Positions 1 to 6,507 of a stretch of 8,448 nt of DNA are shown piece after piece. This DNA is from Acidobacteriota bacterium (GTDB taxonomy: Bacteria > Acidobacteriota > Aminicenantia > UBA2199), in the NCBI GenBank assembly GCA_028749105.1, contig JAQUQF010000064.1:1-8448 (forward strand), written 5' to 3'. The translations under genes were made by a program, and so were the position numbers. The notes beneath the pieces were generated by a model. It saw only the letters and a list, made by a program, of their open reading frames with translations. It had not been told where the DNA came from and made no database searches. How positions within the stretch are numbered: position 1 is the stretch's first letter; each line of letters starts with the position of its first letter.

Positions 1-1
1 C

Positions 2-1339
2 GTCGCCTTCGACCTGCCCACCCAGATCGGTCTCGACTCCGACAACGCCCTGTGCGACGGCGAGGTGGGCAAGGTGGGGGTGGCCATCGACACCCTGGCC
101 GACATGGAGCTGCTGTTCGCCGAGATCCCGCTGGACAAGGTGTCGGTCTCGATGACCATCAACGCCTCGGCCGCCGTCGTGCTGGCCATGTACCTGGCCG
201 TGGCCGGGAAGCGCGGCATCGCCCTGGAACAGCTGGCGGGGACGATCCAGAACGACCTGCTGAAGGAATACATCGCCCGCGGCACCTACATTTACCCGCC
301 CAAGCCCTCGCTGCGCGTCATCTCCAACATCTTTTCCTACTGCAAGGAGAGCGTGCCCAAGTGGAACACCATCTCCATCAGCGGCTACCACATCCGCGAA
401 GCCGGCTCGACCGCTGTCCAGGAGCTGGCCTTCACCTTCGCCGACGCCGTCGAGTACGTCAAGTCGGCGCTGGCGTCGGGGCTGCAGGTCGACGAGTTCG
501 CCCCGCGCCTCTCCTTCTTCTTCGCCAGCCACAACAACCTGTTGGAGGAGGTGGCCAAGTTCCGCGCCGCCCGCCGCATCTGGGCGCGGATCATGAAGGA
601 CAAGTTCCACGCCGCAGACAAGTCGCAGCTGATGCGCTTCCACACCCAGACCGGCGGCGTCACCCTCACCGCCCAGCAGCCGATGAACAACGTGGTGCGC
701 GTCACCCTGCAGGCGCTGGCCGCCGTGCTGGGCGGCACCCAGAGCCTGCACACCAACTCCATGGACGAAGCCCTGGCGCTGCCCACCGAGGACTCGGTGC
801 GCGTGGCATTGCGAACGCAGCAGATCATCGCCTACGAGAGCGGCGTGGCCGACACCATCGACCCGCTGGCCGGTTCGTACTACGTCGAGGCCATGACCAA
901 TGAAATCGAGAGAGAGGTCTGGAAATACCTGGACAAGATCGAGGAGATGGGCGGCATGCTCGCGGCCATCGAAGCGGGCTACCCGCAGAAGCAGATCCAG
1001 GACAGCTCCTACGGCTACCAGAAAGAGATCGACAGCGGCGAGCAGGTGATCGTCGGCCAGAACCAGTTCCAGGTCCGGGAAGACCTGGCGAACATGAAGA
1101 CGCTCAAGGTCTCGCCCGAGGGCGAGGAGCTGCAGAAGCAGCGCCTGCTCAAGACGAAGCGGGAGCGCGACAACGCCGCCGTGCAGAAGGCGCTGGCCAA
1201 GGTGAAGGAAACCGCCGCCGGCGAGGGCAACCTGATGCCGCCGATCCTGGAAGCGGTCAAGGCCTACGCCACCCTGCAGGAGATCTGCGACCAGATGCGC
1301 GCCGTCTTCGGCGAGTACAAGGAAAAGATCGTCATCTAG
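2..1339 (+). CDS. Methylmalonyl-CoA mutase, large (catalytic) subunit, 5'-truncated
   Basis: This is the substrate-binding TIM-barrel part of a coenzyme B12-dependent acyl-CoA mutase, which interconverts methylmalonyl-CoA and succinyl-CoA in propionate metabolism. The frame is open to the left edge and begins with VAFDLPTQIGLDSD, a mutase signature that lies well inside the protein, so the true start is outside the window. The downstream GTG at 65 is not a credible start. Visible family motifs include NDLLKEYIARGTYIYPP, SISGYHIREAG (His codon 389-391, matching His244 of the Propionibacterium enzyme), APRLSFFF, GGTQSLHTNSMDEALALPT and the C-terminal DSGEQVIVGQNQF. The Arg of the ARGTYIYPP motif (codon 278-280) aligns with the Arg that binds the methylmalonyl carboxylate; isobutyryl- and hydroxyisobutyryl-CoA mutases carry Gln there. 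The protein ends soon after the barrel and linker with no DxHxxG cobalamin-binding domain, so it must pair with a separate small B12 subunit, not seen here. Third codon positions are almost all G or C. Confidence 0.95.
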   Translation, partial: VAFDLPTQIGLDSDNALCDGEVGKVGVAIDTLADMELLFAEIPLDKVSVSMTINASAAVVLAMYLAVAGKRGIALEQLAGTIQNDLLKEYIARGTYIYPPKPSLRVISNIFSYCKESVPKWNTISISGYHIREAGSTAVQELAFTFADAVEYVKSALASGLQVDEFAPRLSFFFASHNNLLEEVAKFRAARRIWARIMKDKFHAADKSQLMRFHTQTGGVTLTAQQPMNNVVRVTLQALAAVLGGTQSLHTNSMDEALALPTEDSVRVALRTQQIIAYESGVADTIDPLAGSYYVEAMTNEIEREVWKYLDKIEEMGGMLAAIEAGYPQKQIQDSSYGYQKEIDSGEQVIVGQNQFQVREDLANMKTLKVSPEGEELQKQRLLKTKRERDNAAVQKALAKVKETAAGEGNLMPPILEAVKAYATLQEICDQMRAVFGEYKEKIVI

Positions 1340-1349
1340 CCCTGGAGCC

Positions 1350-1357
1350 AAGGAGGT
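1350..1357 (+). promoter_or_regulatory. Strong ribosome binding site of the AraC-type regulator
   Basis: AAGGAGGT lies three bases before the ATG at 1361 and fixes that start. Only 21 bases separate the mutase stop from this ATG and no terminator is visible between them, so the regulator may be read through from the mutase transcript. Confidence 0.8.
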
Positions 1358-1360
1358 GGC

Positions 1361-2458
1361 ATGGCCTTCTGGATTATGGCCGCCGGCGCGGCCCAGGGAT
1401 GCTTCCTGGCCGCACTCCTGGCCGGAAAGGCGCGGCGCGGCGCAACGGCCAGCCTCATTCTCTCGCTGCTGGTAGCGCTGATATCGCTGCGCCTGGCCGA
1501 AGTGGCGCTGGCAACGCGCTGGGGGCATGGCTTCATTCCCAACGCGGCGCAGGTGACCTTCCCCCTGATCTTTGCGTTTCCGCCGCTCCTGTTTTTCTAT
1601 GTCGAATCCCTGGGGCGTGCAGGCTTCCGCTTGCGCTTCCGCGATTGGATCCACGGCCTGCCGTTTATCATCTTTGCCGCCTGGGTCGTCATCTCGCTGG
1701 CCTCAGGGCGTTTCCTTGGGCTGGATGCGCGGCTTGAATCCCTGCTGATCGATTTTCCCTGGCTCATCCAGGCCAGCATCTATTCCGCCTTCATCCTGCT
1801 GCGACATCCGGCGGCCGTGAACCGCATCCGGGAGTCCGATGCGTCACCCGAGCGTACGAACATCGGCTGGATCCGCTTCCTCACATGGACGTTCCTGGGC
1901 ATCGGGCTGCTGGTCGCCATCCGACTGGTTGGGCTTCTGGCTGGGTTCCGCCTCGGTCCCGAGCCGCGCGTGATCCTGTATACGGCAATCTCCTTTCTGA
2001 TCTACCTGTGGGGGTACCGCGGATTGAGCCAGCCGGAGGTCCTTTTCCCGCTGCCGGCTGCCCCGCTTCCCGGGCAGAAGCCGGATGCCGCGGTCGATGC
2101 CGGGCGGGGCTCTTCACTGCGGGCCAAGGTCTTGGCCTTCATGGAATCGGAAAAGCCGTACCTGGATGCGGATCTTTCGCTGCACGGGTTGGCCGCCCGC
2201 CTGGACGAGCCGCCTTATCTTCTTTCCCAAATGATCAACCGCGAACTCAACCTGAACTTTTTCACTTTCGTCAACCACTACCGGGTGAATGAGGCCAAGA
2301 AGCGCTTGGTCGCCCCGGGAAGCGAAAGGTTGAAGCTGCTGGCCCTCGCCCTGGAAAGCGGATTCGCCTCCAAGTCTTCGTTCAATCGGGTGTTCAAAGA
2401 CCTGACTGGGGTAACACCCTCCGAATTCCAGCGGCAGTTGAAAAAAAATAATCGTTGA
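1361..2458 (+). CDS. Membrane-anchored AraC-family transcriptional regulator
   Basis: A 365-aa protein in two parts. Residues 1 to about 220 are hydrophobic with about seven likely membrane helices (roughly 2-20, 29-50, 64-84, 96-115, 130-148, 170-192, 203-218), rich in Leu, Ile, Phe and Trp. After a Pro/Ala-rich linker (about 225-250) comes a C-terminal AraC/XylS-type DNA-binding domain with two helix-turn-helix units. The first spans about 272-298 (LSLHGLAARLDEPPYLLSQM) and the second about 325-359 and includes the family signature GFASKSSFNRVFKDLTGVTP. Such proteins are presumed to sense a signal in or across the inner membrane and act on nearby promoters; the ligand and targets cannot be read from sequence. 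The start is set by the strong Shine-Dalgarno sequence just upstream. It lies between a mutase gene and an Lnt-like gene, and a repeat that could be its operator lies just downstream (2520-2555). The family call is firm; the biological role is unknown. Confidence 0.9.
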   Translation: MAFWIMAAGAAQGCFLAALLAGKARRGATASLILSLLVALISLRLAEVALATRWGHGFIPNAAQVTFPLIFAFPPLLFFYVESLGRAGFRLRFRDWIHGLPFIIFAAWVVISLASGRFLGLDARLESLLIDFPWLIQASIYSAFILLRHPAAVNRIRESDASPERTNIGWIRFLTWTFLGIGLLVAIRLVGLLAGFRLGPEPRVILYTAISFLIYLWGYRGLSQPEVLFPLPAAPLPGQKPDAAVDAGRGSSLRAKVLAFMESEKPYLDADLSLHGLAARLDEPPYLLSQMINRELNLNFFTFVNHYRVNEAKKRLVAPGSERLKLLALALESGFASKSSFNRVFKDLTGVTPSEFQRQLKKNNR

Positions 2459-2519
2459 GCAGGGCAGGGGAGCCGGGCCGCCATGAGGCTGGATCGCGGA
2501 ATCTTCCACAAACAGCTTC

Positions 2520-2555
2520 CCCAATCGCCGCAAGGTGTCCCAATTCGCCGAATTG
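2520..2555. repeat. Imperfect direct repeat with embedded palindrome, possible operator
   Basis: CCCAATCGCCG (2520-2530) is nearly repeated as CCCAATTCGCCG (2539-2550), with starts 19 bases apart, close to two helical turns. The second copy forms a perfect inverted repeat, CAATTCGCCGAATTG (2541-2555, seven-base arms around one base). Direct repeats at this spacing suit AraC-type regulators, and the gene just upstream encodes one. Binding is inferred only. The rest of the 152-base gap (2459-2610) shows no convincing terminator or sigma-70 promoter. Confidence 0.35.
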
Positions 2556-2598
2556 AGGCGACGATTCATTCCATCCTGCGTTATCTTGGCGTTGACAC

Positions 2599-2606
2599 AA
2601 GGAGGT
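2599..2606 (+). promoter_or_regulatory. Ribosome binding site of the Lnt-like gene
   Basis: AAGGAGGT ends four bases before the ATG at 2611 and decides that start. Confidence 0.8.
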
Positions 2607-2610
2607 CAAA

Positions 2611-4035
2611 ATGAACGACGTTAAGAAGCGCTGTGCTTCGCTGCCGGAATGGGGATTGCTTCTCTTGGGTGCGGTGCTGTTTCTTTTTTCCAATGGCAGA
2701 TGGGCCGTCGCCCCGATCGCCTGGTTCGCTCCGGTTCCTTTTCTCGTCATGCTTCGCGGCCGAAAATCGGCATGGGGTGCGGTGGCCCTGCTGCCTTTCT
2801 TCATCCTGGCGTCCTGGATCATGCTGAGGGGGATCATCCCTCCCTGGCTGGGCCTGCTGGCGCTCGGCCTTTCGGCCTGTTTCGGACTGATGTGGTGGTT
2901 CCCCTTTTGTGTCGATGCGCTGATGTGCAGACGTATACCCGAGCCCTTTCGCTTTTTCATTTTTCCTGCCGCCCTCACAGCCGGAGAGTTCCTCTGCACG
3001 CTCGTTTTTGGTGACTGGGGATCCCAGGCCTTTTCCCAGGCCGAGAATCTCCATCTCCTGCAAGTCGTGTCGTTGACCGGGATCTGGGGCATCACTTTTC
3101 TCATGGGTTGCTTTGCCTCGCTGGCGACCTTCGTTCTTCGCGAAGGATGGACGAAGAGGTCCATCCGCAGGGCGGGTGCCGGGTTCATTGTTGCCTGGAT
3201 GGCTGTCATGATATATGGGGGTTGCCGCCTCAGCTTCGGCGGCGGCGGTCCGACGGTTCGCATCGGCTCTTTCGCCGCTCACGAGGGAGAGAAGGGGATC
3301 GCGGGTCTTCCCGAACTGATCGCCGGCAGCAGGCAGTTGGCCGCTTTCGGCGCCAGGGTCGTTTTCTGGCCCGAGGGTTTGCTCAACGTCAGTTCAAGGG
3401 AGTCAGCCGTCATCGAGAGAGAAGCCGGACGGCTGTCCCGCGAGCTGGGAATTTATTTTATGCCCTCCTTTCACCGCGAACCCGGAACAGGCAGCGTGGG
3501 AAGCCAGAGGACGGTCCTTTTCGGTCCCGACGGGCGCCGGCTCTGGGACTATGTCAAGTCCCATCCCGTCCCCGGTTCGCCTGACATGAAGGGCCCCGGC
3601 CAGGTGCCGCTGGTCCAGACGCCGTTCGCCAGGCTGGGCGCGGCGATCTGCTATGATTTTGATTTCCCCCATTTCATCCGCCAGGCAGGAAAGGGCAGGG
3701 TGGATCTCATGCTCGATCCTTCCTGGGACTGGCGGGAGATCGATCCCCTGCACACGCGCATGGCTGTCGTCCGGGCGGTGGAGAATGGCTTCTCTCTTGT
3801 CCGCCACACGATGGCGGGGCTTTCCATCGCCGTCGATCCGCTCGGCCGCACCCGCGCCAGCCTGGACCACTATGAAACCGCGGAGCGGCGCTTCATTGCC
3901 GACGTTCCGGTGCAAAGGACCCCGACCTTTTATTCCTGGGCTGGAGACTGGCTGCCCTGGGTGTGCATGATCTATTTGCTCTGCGGTTTTTTCTTCCTGG
4001 CCAAACGGGGGTTCAGCGATCTCCCGAATCAGTGA
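2611..4035 (+). CDS. Lnt-like membrane carbon-nitrogen hydrolase (apolipoprotein N-acyltransferase family, divergent)
   Basis: A 474-aa inner-membrane protein with the Lnt architecture. About seven N-terminal hydrophobic helices (residues 13-205) are followed by a nitrilase-type catalytic domain (about 218-435) and a final C-terminal helix (about 448-465). The catalytic triad is visible: Glu255 in VFWPEG, Lys316 in YVKSHPVP and Cys347 in AAICYDFDFP, matching E267, K335 and C387 of E. coli Lnt. Lnt transfers an acyl chain from phospholipid to the N-terminal Cys of lipoproteins in the outer leaflet of the inner membrane. This copy departs from the norm. The Lys-to-Cys spacing is 31 residues, against 52 in E. 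coli. The usual HLVPFGE loop with its essential Glu343 is replaced by HPVPGSPDM, with Pro at the Glu position, and Tyr-Glu after the Cys is Tyr-Asp. It may be a second Lnt paralogue or a related amide-forming or amidase enzyme. Codon use is relaxed (12 of the first 29 codons after ATG end in A or T), unlike the flanking kdsA. Confidence 0.8.
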   Translation: MNDVKKRCASLPEWGLLLLGAVLFLFSNGRWAVAPIAWFAPVPFLVMLRGRKSAWGAVALLPFFILASWIMLRGIIPPWLGLLALGLSACFGLMWWFPFCVDALMCRRIPEPFRFFIFPAALTAGEFLCTLVFGDWGSQAFSQAENLHLLQVVSLTGIWGITFLMGCFASLATFVLREGWTKRSIRRAGAGFIVAWMAVMIYGGCRLSFGGGGPTVRIGSFAAHEGEKGIAGLPELIAGSRQLAAFGARVVFWPEGLLNVSSRESAVIEREAGRLSRELGIYFMPSFHREPGTGSVGSQRTVLFGPDGRRLWDYVKSHPVPGSPDMKGPGQVPLVQTPFARLGAAICYDFDFPHFIRQAGKGRVDLMLDPSWDWREIDPLHTRMAVVRAVENGFSLVRHTMAGLSIAVDPLGRTRASLDHYETAERRFIADVPVQRTPTFYSWAGDWLPWVCMIYLLCGFFFLAKRGFSDLPNQ

Positions 4036-4113
4036 CAGTGACAGCAAGACAATATTCTCTCTGTTTTCCCTTGAGTTCCCGGTCCGTCATACACCGTCTG
4101 TCTGGTTACCTGT

Positions 4114-4142
4114 TTGCCATTTCTACCGATTACTGGTAAAAT
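4114..4142 (+). promoter_or_regulatory. Sigma-70-type promoter of the kdsA operon
   Basis: TTGCCA (4114-4119) and TAAAAT (4137-4142) are separated by exactly 17 bases, and a TG one base before the -10 box (4134-4135) gives an extended -10. Transcription would start at about 4148-4150, on or next to the kdsA ATG at 4149. No Shine-Dalgarno sequence lies before that ATG, so the transcript is probably leaderless. Other than this promoter, the 113-base gap holds only a short tandem CAGTGA pair (4030-4041) after the previous stop and no clear terminator. Confidence 0.7.
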
Positions 4143-4148
4143 CCGGGC

Positions 4149-4961
4149 ATGAAGACGTTCTTCAAGGTCGACGGGCTGGCGATCACCGACGAGATGTTCT
4201 TTCTCATCGCCGGACCCTGCGTCATCGAGGACGAGGGGCTGACCCGCGAGATCGCCGTCGAGACCAAGAAGATCACCGCCGAGCTCGGCATCCCCTACAT
4301 CTTCAAGGCCTCGTTCGACAAGGCCAACCGCTCCTCTTTCGGCTCGGCGCGCGGACCCGGCATCGTCAAGGGGCTGCCCATCCTGGAAACGATCAAGGAG
4401 AAGGTGGGCGTCCCCGTCCTCTCCGACATCCACGAGCCGTGGCAGGCCGCGCAGGCCGCCGGGGTCCTCTCCGTCATCAAGATCCCGGCCTTCCTCAGCC
4501 GCCAGACCGACCTGCTGCTGGCTGCCGCCCGCACCGGCCTGCCGCTGAACATCAAGAAGAGCCAGATGATGGGCCCGGCCGACATCCTGCTGGCCGTGAA
4601 CAAGGTCAGCGAGTCGGGCAACCGCCGCGTCATGCTCACCGAGCGCGGCACCTTCTTCGGCTACAACAACCTGGTGGTCGATTTCCGCTCCATCCCGCTG
4701 ATGAAGGAGAGCGGCTGCCCGGTGGTCATGGACGCCACCCACTCGGTGCAGCGCCCGAGCGCGGCCAACGGCGTCTCGGGAGGCGACCCGCGCTTCATCC
4801 CGCTGCTGGCCGCAGCCGGCATTGCCGCCGGCGCCAACGGCGTCTTCCTCGAGGTTCATCCCCGTCCCGAAAAAGCCCTCTCGGACGGCAAGAATACCCT
4901 GCCCCTGCACGAACTCCGTCCCCTTTTAATCCGCCTGCAGAAATTGTATAATGTGGCTTGA
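4149..4961 (+). CDS. kdsA: 3-deoxy-8-phosphooctulonate (Kdo-8-phosphate) synthase, metal-dependent class
   Basis: This cytoplasmic enzyme condenses phosphoenolpyruvate with D-arabinose-5-phosphate to give Kdo-8-phosphate, the first committed step towards the Kdo of LPS. The 270-aa length is normal. Family motifs seen include LIAGPCVIE, FKASFDKANRSS, SDIHEPWQ, IKIPAFLSRQTDLL, LTERGTFFGYNNLVVDFR and DATHSVQRPS. The four metal ligands of the Aquifex aeolicus enzyme (C11, H185, E222, D233) are all present as Cys24, His198, Glu235 and Asp246, each shifted by exactly 13 residues. This assigns it to the metallo class, unlike E. coli KdsA, which has Asn in place of the Cys. ATG 4149 is preferred because the N-terminal strand FKVDGLAI precedes the barrel as in other family members; Met16 would remove it. 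The gene has no Shine-Dalgarno sequence and is likely read from a leaderless message. Its stop shares one base with the next ATG (TGATG). Confidence 0.97.
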   Translation: MKTFFKVDGLAITDEMFFLIAGPCVIEDEGLTREIAVETKKITAELGIPYIFKASFDKANRSSFGSARGPGIVKGLPILETIKEKVGVPVLSDIHEPWQAAQAAGVLSVIKIPAFLSRQTDLLLAAARTGLPLNIKKSQMMGPADILLAVNKVSESGNRRVMLTERGTFFGYNNLVVDFRSIPLMKESGCPVVMDATHSVQRPSAANGVSGGDPRFIPLLAAAGIAAGANGVFLEVHPRPEKALSDGKNTLPLHELRPLLIRLQKLYNVA

Positions 4962-5920
4962 TGGGCAGTATTGAAACGGGAAAGAAAGTTCTGCAGACCG
5001 AAGCCAATGCCATATTGAAGGCCCTTGGCCGCATCGACCGCCGCTTTGCCGCCGCCGTCGACATCCTGTTCGGCTGCCGCGGCCAGATCGTGGTCACCGG
5101 CATGGGCAAGTCGGGGCTGGTCGGGCGCAAGATCGCCGCCACCATGACCTCGACGGGCAGCCCGGCCGTTTTCCTCCACCCGGCCGAAGCCATCCACGGC
5201 GACATCGGCATCATCCACCCCGAGGACGCGGTGATCGTTCTCTCCACCTCCGGCGAGACCGGGGAGGTCACCCGCATGCTCGACTACATCAAGCGCCTGG
5301 GCATCAAGATGGTCGCCCTGGTCGGCAACCCGCGCTCGACCCTGGCCCGCCAGAGCGACGTCTTCATCGACTGCAGCGTCGAGAAGGAGGCCTGCCCGAT
5401 CGGGCTCGTCCCCTCGGCCTCGTCGACCCTGGCGCTGGCCGTCGGCGACGCCCTTTCCATCGCCCTGATGGAGAGGCGCGGCTTCAGCGAGGACGATTTC
5501 CGCTATATCCACCCGGGCGGCCAGATCGGCAAGAAGCTGCTCAAGGTCAAGCACCTGATGCACACGGGCCGGCAGCTTCCCGTCGCCGGCGTCGCCGCGC
5601 GCATGAAGAGCGTGCTGCGCACCATCGACAAGAAAAAATTCGGCGTGGCCATCGTGGTCCGCAACGGCGACCGCGTGGCCGGCATCATTACCGACGGCGA
5701 CCTGCGCCGCCTTTTTCTCAAGGGGACCGATTTCGCCACGGCAACGGCCTCCTCCTGCATGACTGTCGATCCCCTGTGCATCGGCGAGGAGAGGATGGCG
5801 GTCGAGGCCCTGAAGATCATGGAAGAGCGGACGGTGACCTCGCTGATCGTCACTGACGACAAGAAGCGGTTGCGCGGACTCCTGCACCTGCACGACCTGT
5901 GGAGAACGGAGATGATATGA
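4961..5920 (+). CDS. kdsD: D-arabinose-5-phosphate isomerase (KdsD/KpsF family)
   Basis: This enzyme isomerises D-ribulose-5-phosphate to D-arabinose-5-phosphate, the sugar substrate of the upstream KdsA. The 319-aa protein has an SIS sugar-isomerase domain (about 30-175) and a pair of CBS domains (about 197-319). Signature motifs are GMGKSGLVGRKIAAT, HPAEAIHGD, STSGETGEV, KEACPIGL and HPGGQIGKKLL. The catalytic residues reported for E. coli KdsD (K59, E111, E152, H193) correspond to Lys50, Glu102, Glu143 and His184, all offset by nine. The CBS pair may bind a nucleotide or CMP-Kdo as a feedback signal, a family-based inference. The ATG at 4961 overlaps the kdsA stop by one base and has no Shine-Dalgarno sequence, so translation is probably coupled to kdsA; the in-frame TTG at 4958 is not needed. 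The same family includes KpsF (capsule) and GutQ paralogues, but the position between kdsA and kdsC favours the LPS isomerase. Confidence 0.96.
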   Translation: MGSIETGKKVLQTEANAILKALGRIDRRFAAAVDILFGCRGQIVVTGMGKSGLVGRKIAATMTSTGSPAVFLHPAEAIHGDIGIIHPEDAVIVLSTSGETGEVTRMLDYIKRLGIKMVALVGNPRSTLARQSDVFIDCSVEKEACPIGLVPSASSTLALAVGDALSIALMERRGFSEDDFRYIHPGGQIGKKLLKVKHLMHTGRQLPVAGVAARMKSVLRTIDKKKFGVAIVVRNGDRVAGIITDGDLRRLFLKGTDFATATASSCMTVDPLCIGEERMAVEALKIMEERTVTSLIVTDDKKRLRGLLHLHDLWRTEMI

Positions 5921-6480
5921 TGGACCAGAAAGAGTTGGCCAAGAGAGTGAAGCTGATCATCATGGACGTGGACGGGACCCTGTCGGACGGGCGCTTTTTC
6001 ATGATGCCCAACGGCCAGTCGATCAAGTCGTTCGATGTCAAGGACGGCGCCGGGGTCATTTTCGCCCGCCTGGCCGGACTCAAGACGGCGATCATCACCG
6101 GCAAGACCTCCAAGCAGGTCAAGAAAAGGGCCGAGGAGCTCCAGGTCGATGACTATTATGAAGGGGTCTACAACAAGACGATCCCGTTTTTCGAGCTGAT
6201 CAAAAAGTACGGCCTTGAAAAAGAGGAAGTGGCCTACATCGGCGATGACATCGGCGACGCGGAAGTGATGGGCATGGTCGGGTTTGCCGCCGCCGTGGGC
6301 GACGCCCACCCGCTGATCAAGAGGGTCTCGCACTATATTGCCAAGCGCTACGGCGGCCGCGGCGCGGTGCGCGAGGTGATCGACTTCATCCTCGACGTCC
6401 AGGAGCAGTGGCAGACCATCTTCCTCGAGCTGAAGAAATCGAGCAACTGGGAGGAGATCTTCAAGGAGATCAATTCCTGA
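5917..6480 (+). CDS. kdsC: Kdo-8-phosphate phosphatase (HAD superfamily)
   Basis: This enzyme hydrolyses Kdo-8-phosphate to free Kdo, ready for activation to CMP-Kdo. The 187-aa protein is a small cap-less HAD phosphatase of the KdsC type, which usually forms a tetramer. Motif I is DVDGT with Asp17 as nucleophile and Asp19 as acid/base. Motif II is the Thr-Gly of ITGK (61-62), Lys87 in YNKT fits motif III, and the metal-binding acids are in GDDIGD (109-114). The C-terminal GGRGAVREVIDFIL is typical of KdsC. The ATG at 5917 overlaps the kdsD stop as ATGA, with GGAG at 5908-5911 five bases before it; the adjacent ATG at 5920 is almost equally possible. A GTG at 5899 would place extra residues inside kdsD and is rejected. 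No kdsB or lpt export genes follow, because the next gene is convergent. Confidence 0.95.
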   Translation: MMDQKELAKRVKLIIMDVDGTLSDGRFFMMPNGQSIKSFDVKDGAGVIFARLAGLKTAIITGKTSKQVKKRAEELQVDDYYEGVYNKTIPFFELIKKYGLEKEEVAYIGDDIGDAEVMGMVGFAAAVGDAHPLIKRVSHYIAKRYGGRGAVREVIDFILDVQEQWQTIFLELKKSSNWEEIFKEINS

Positions 6481-6484
6481 GCGC

Positions 6485-6503
6485 CGCCGGCATTTTGCCG
6501 GCG
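6485..6503. terminator. GC-rich hairpin between convergent genes, possible shared terminator
   Basis: CGCCGGCATTTTGCCGGCG forms an eight-base stem with a three-base loop, filling most of the 27-base gap between the kdsC stop and the pilus ATPase stop. It could end transcription from both sides, but neither strand has a T-run after the stem, so it is not a textbook intrinsic terminator. A very similar palindrome recurs at 8353-8366. Confidence 0.45.
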
Positions 6504-6507
6504 CGGG

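Noticed and set aside
65..67. GTG as start of the mutase
   Set aside because: The frame continues to the left edge with conserved mutase sequence (FDLPTQIG), so the gene is truncated by the window.
52..903. 283-aa + strand frame inside the mutase
   Set aside because: Arg/Gly/His-rich translation from the wrong frame of a gene with clear mutase motifs.
2440..2450. Run of eight A bases near the end of the regulator gene as a slippage site
   Set aside because: It encodes Lys-Lys-Asn at the extreme C-terminus; a frameshift would change only the last few residues and nothing suggests recoding.
2592..2597. TTGACA before the Lnt-like gene as a -35 box
   Set aside because: It overlaps the ribosome binding site and no -10 lies 16-18 bases downstream; that position is already inside the gene.
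4030..4044. Tandem CAGTGACAGTGACAG
   Set aside because: Only two and a half hexamer copies spanning a stop codon; too short to call a repeat array or functional site.
4029..4910. Long minus-strand open frame (293 aa) opposite kdsA
   Set aside because: It is the antisense shadow of a strongly supported gene; its composition (Asp, Gly, Val, Gln, Arg-rich) is that of a reversed GC-rich coding frame and no family motif is seen.
4856..5893. Long minus-strand open frame (345 aa) opposite kdsD
   Set aside because: Same shadow effect; His, Asp, Gly and Val-rich low-complexity translation, with no motif and no start signal.
5899..5916. GTG 5899 start for kdsC
   Set aside because: It would extend the gene into kdsD, while ATG 5917 has GGAG at good spacing and the usual ATGA overlap.
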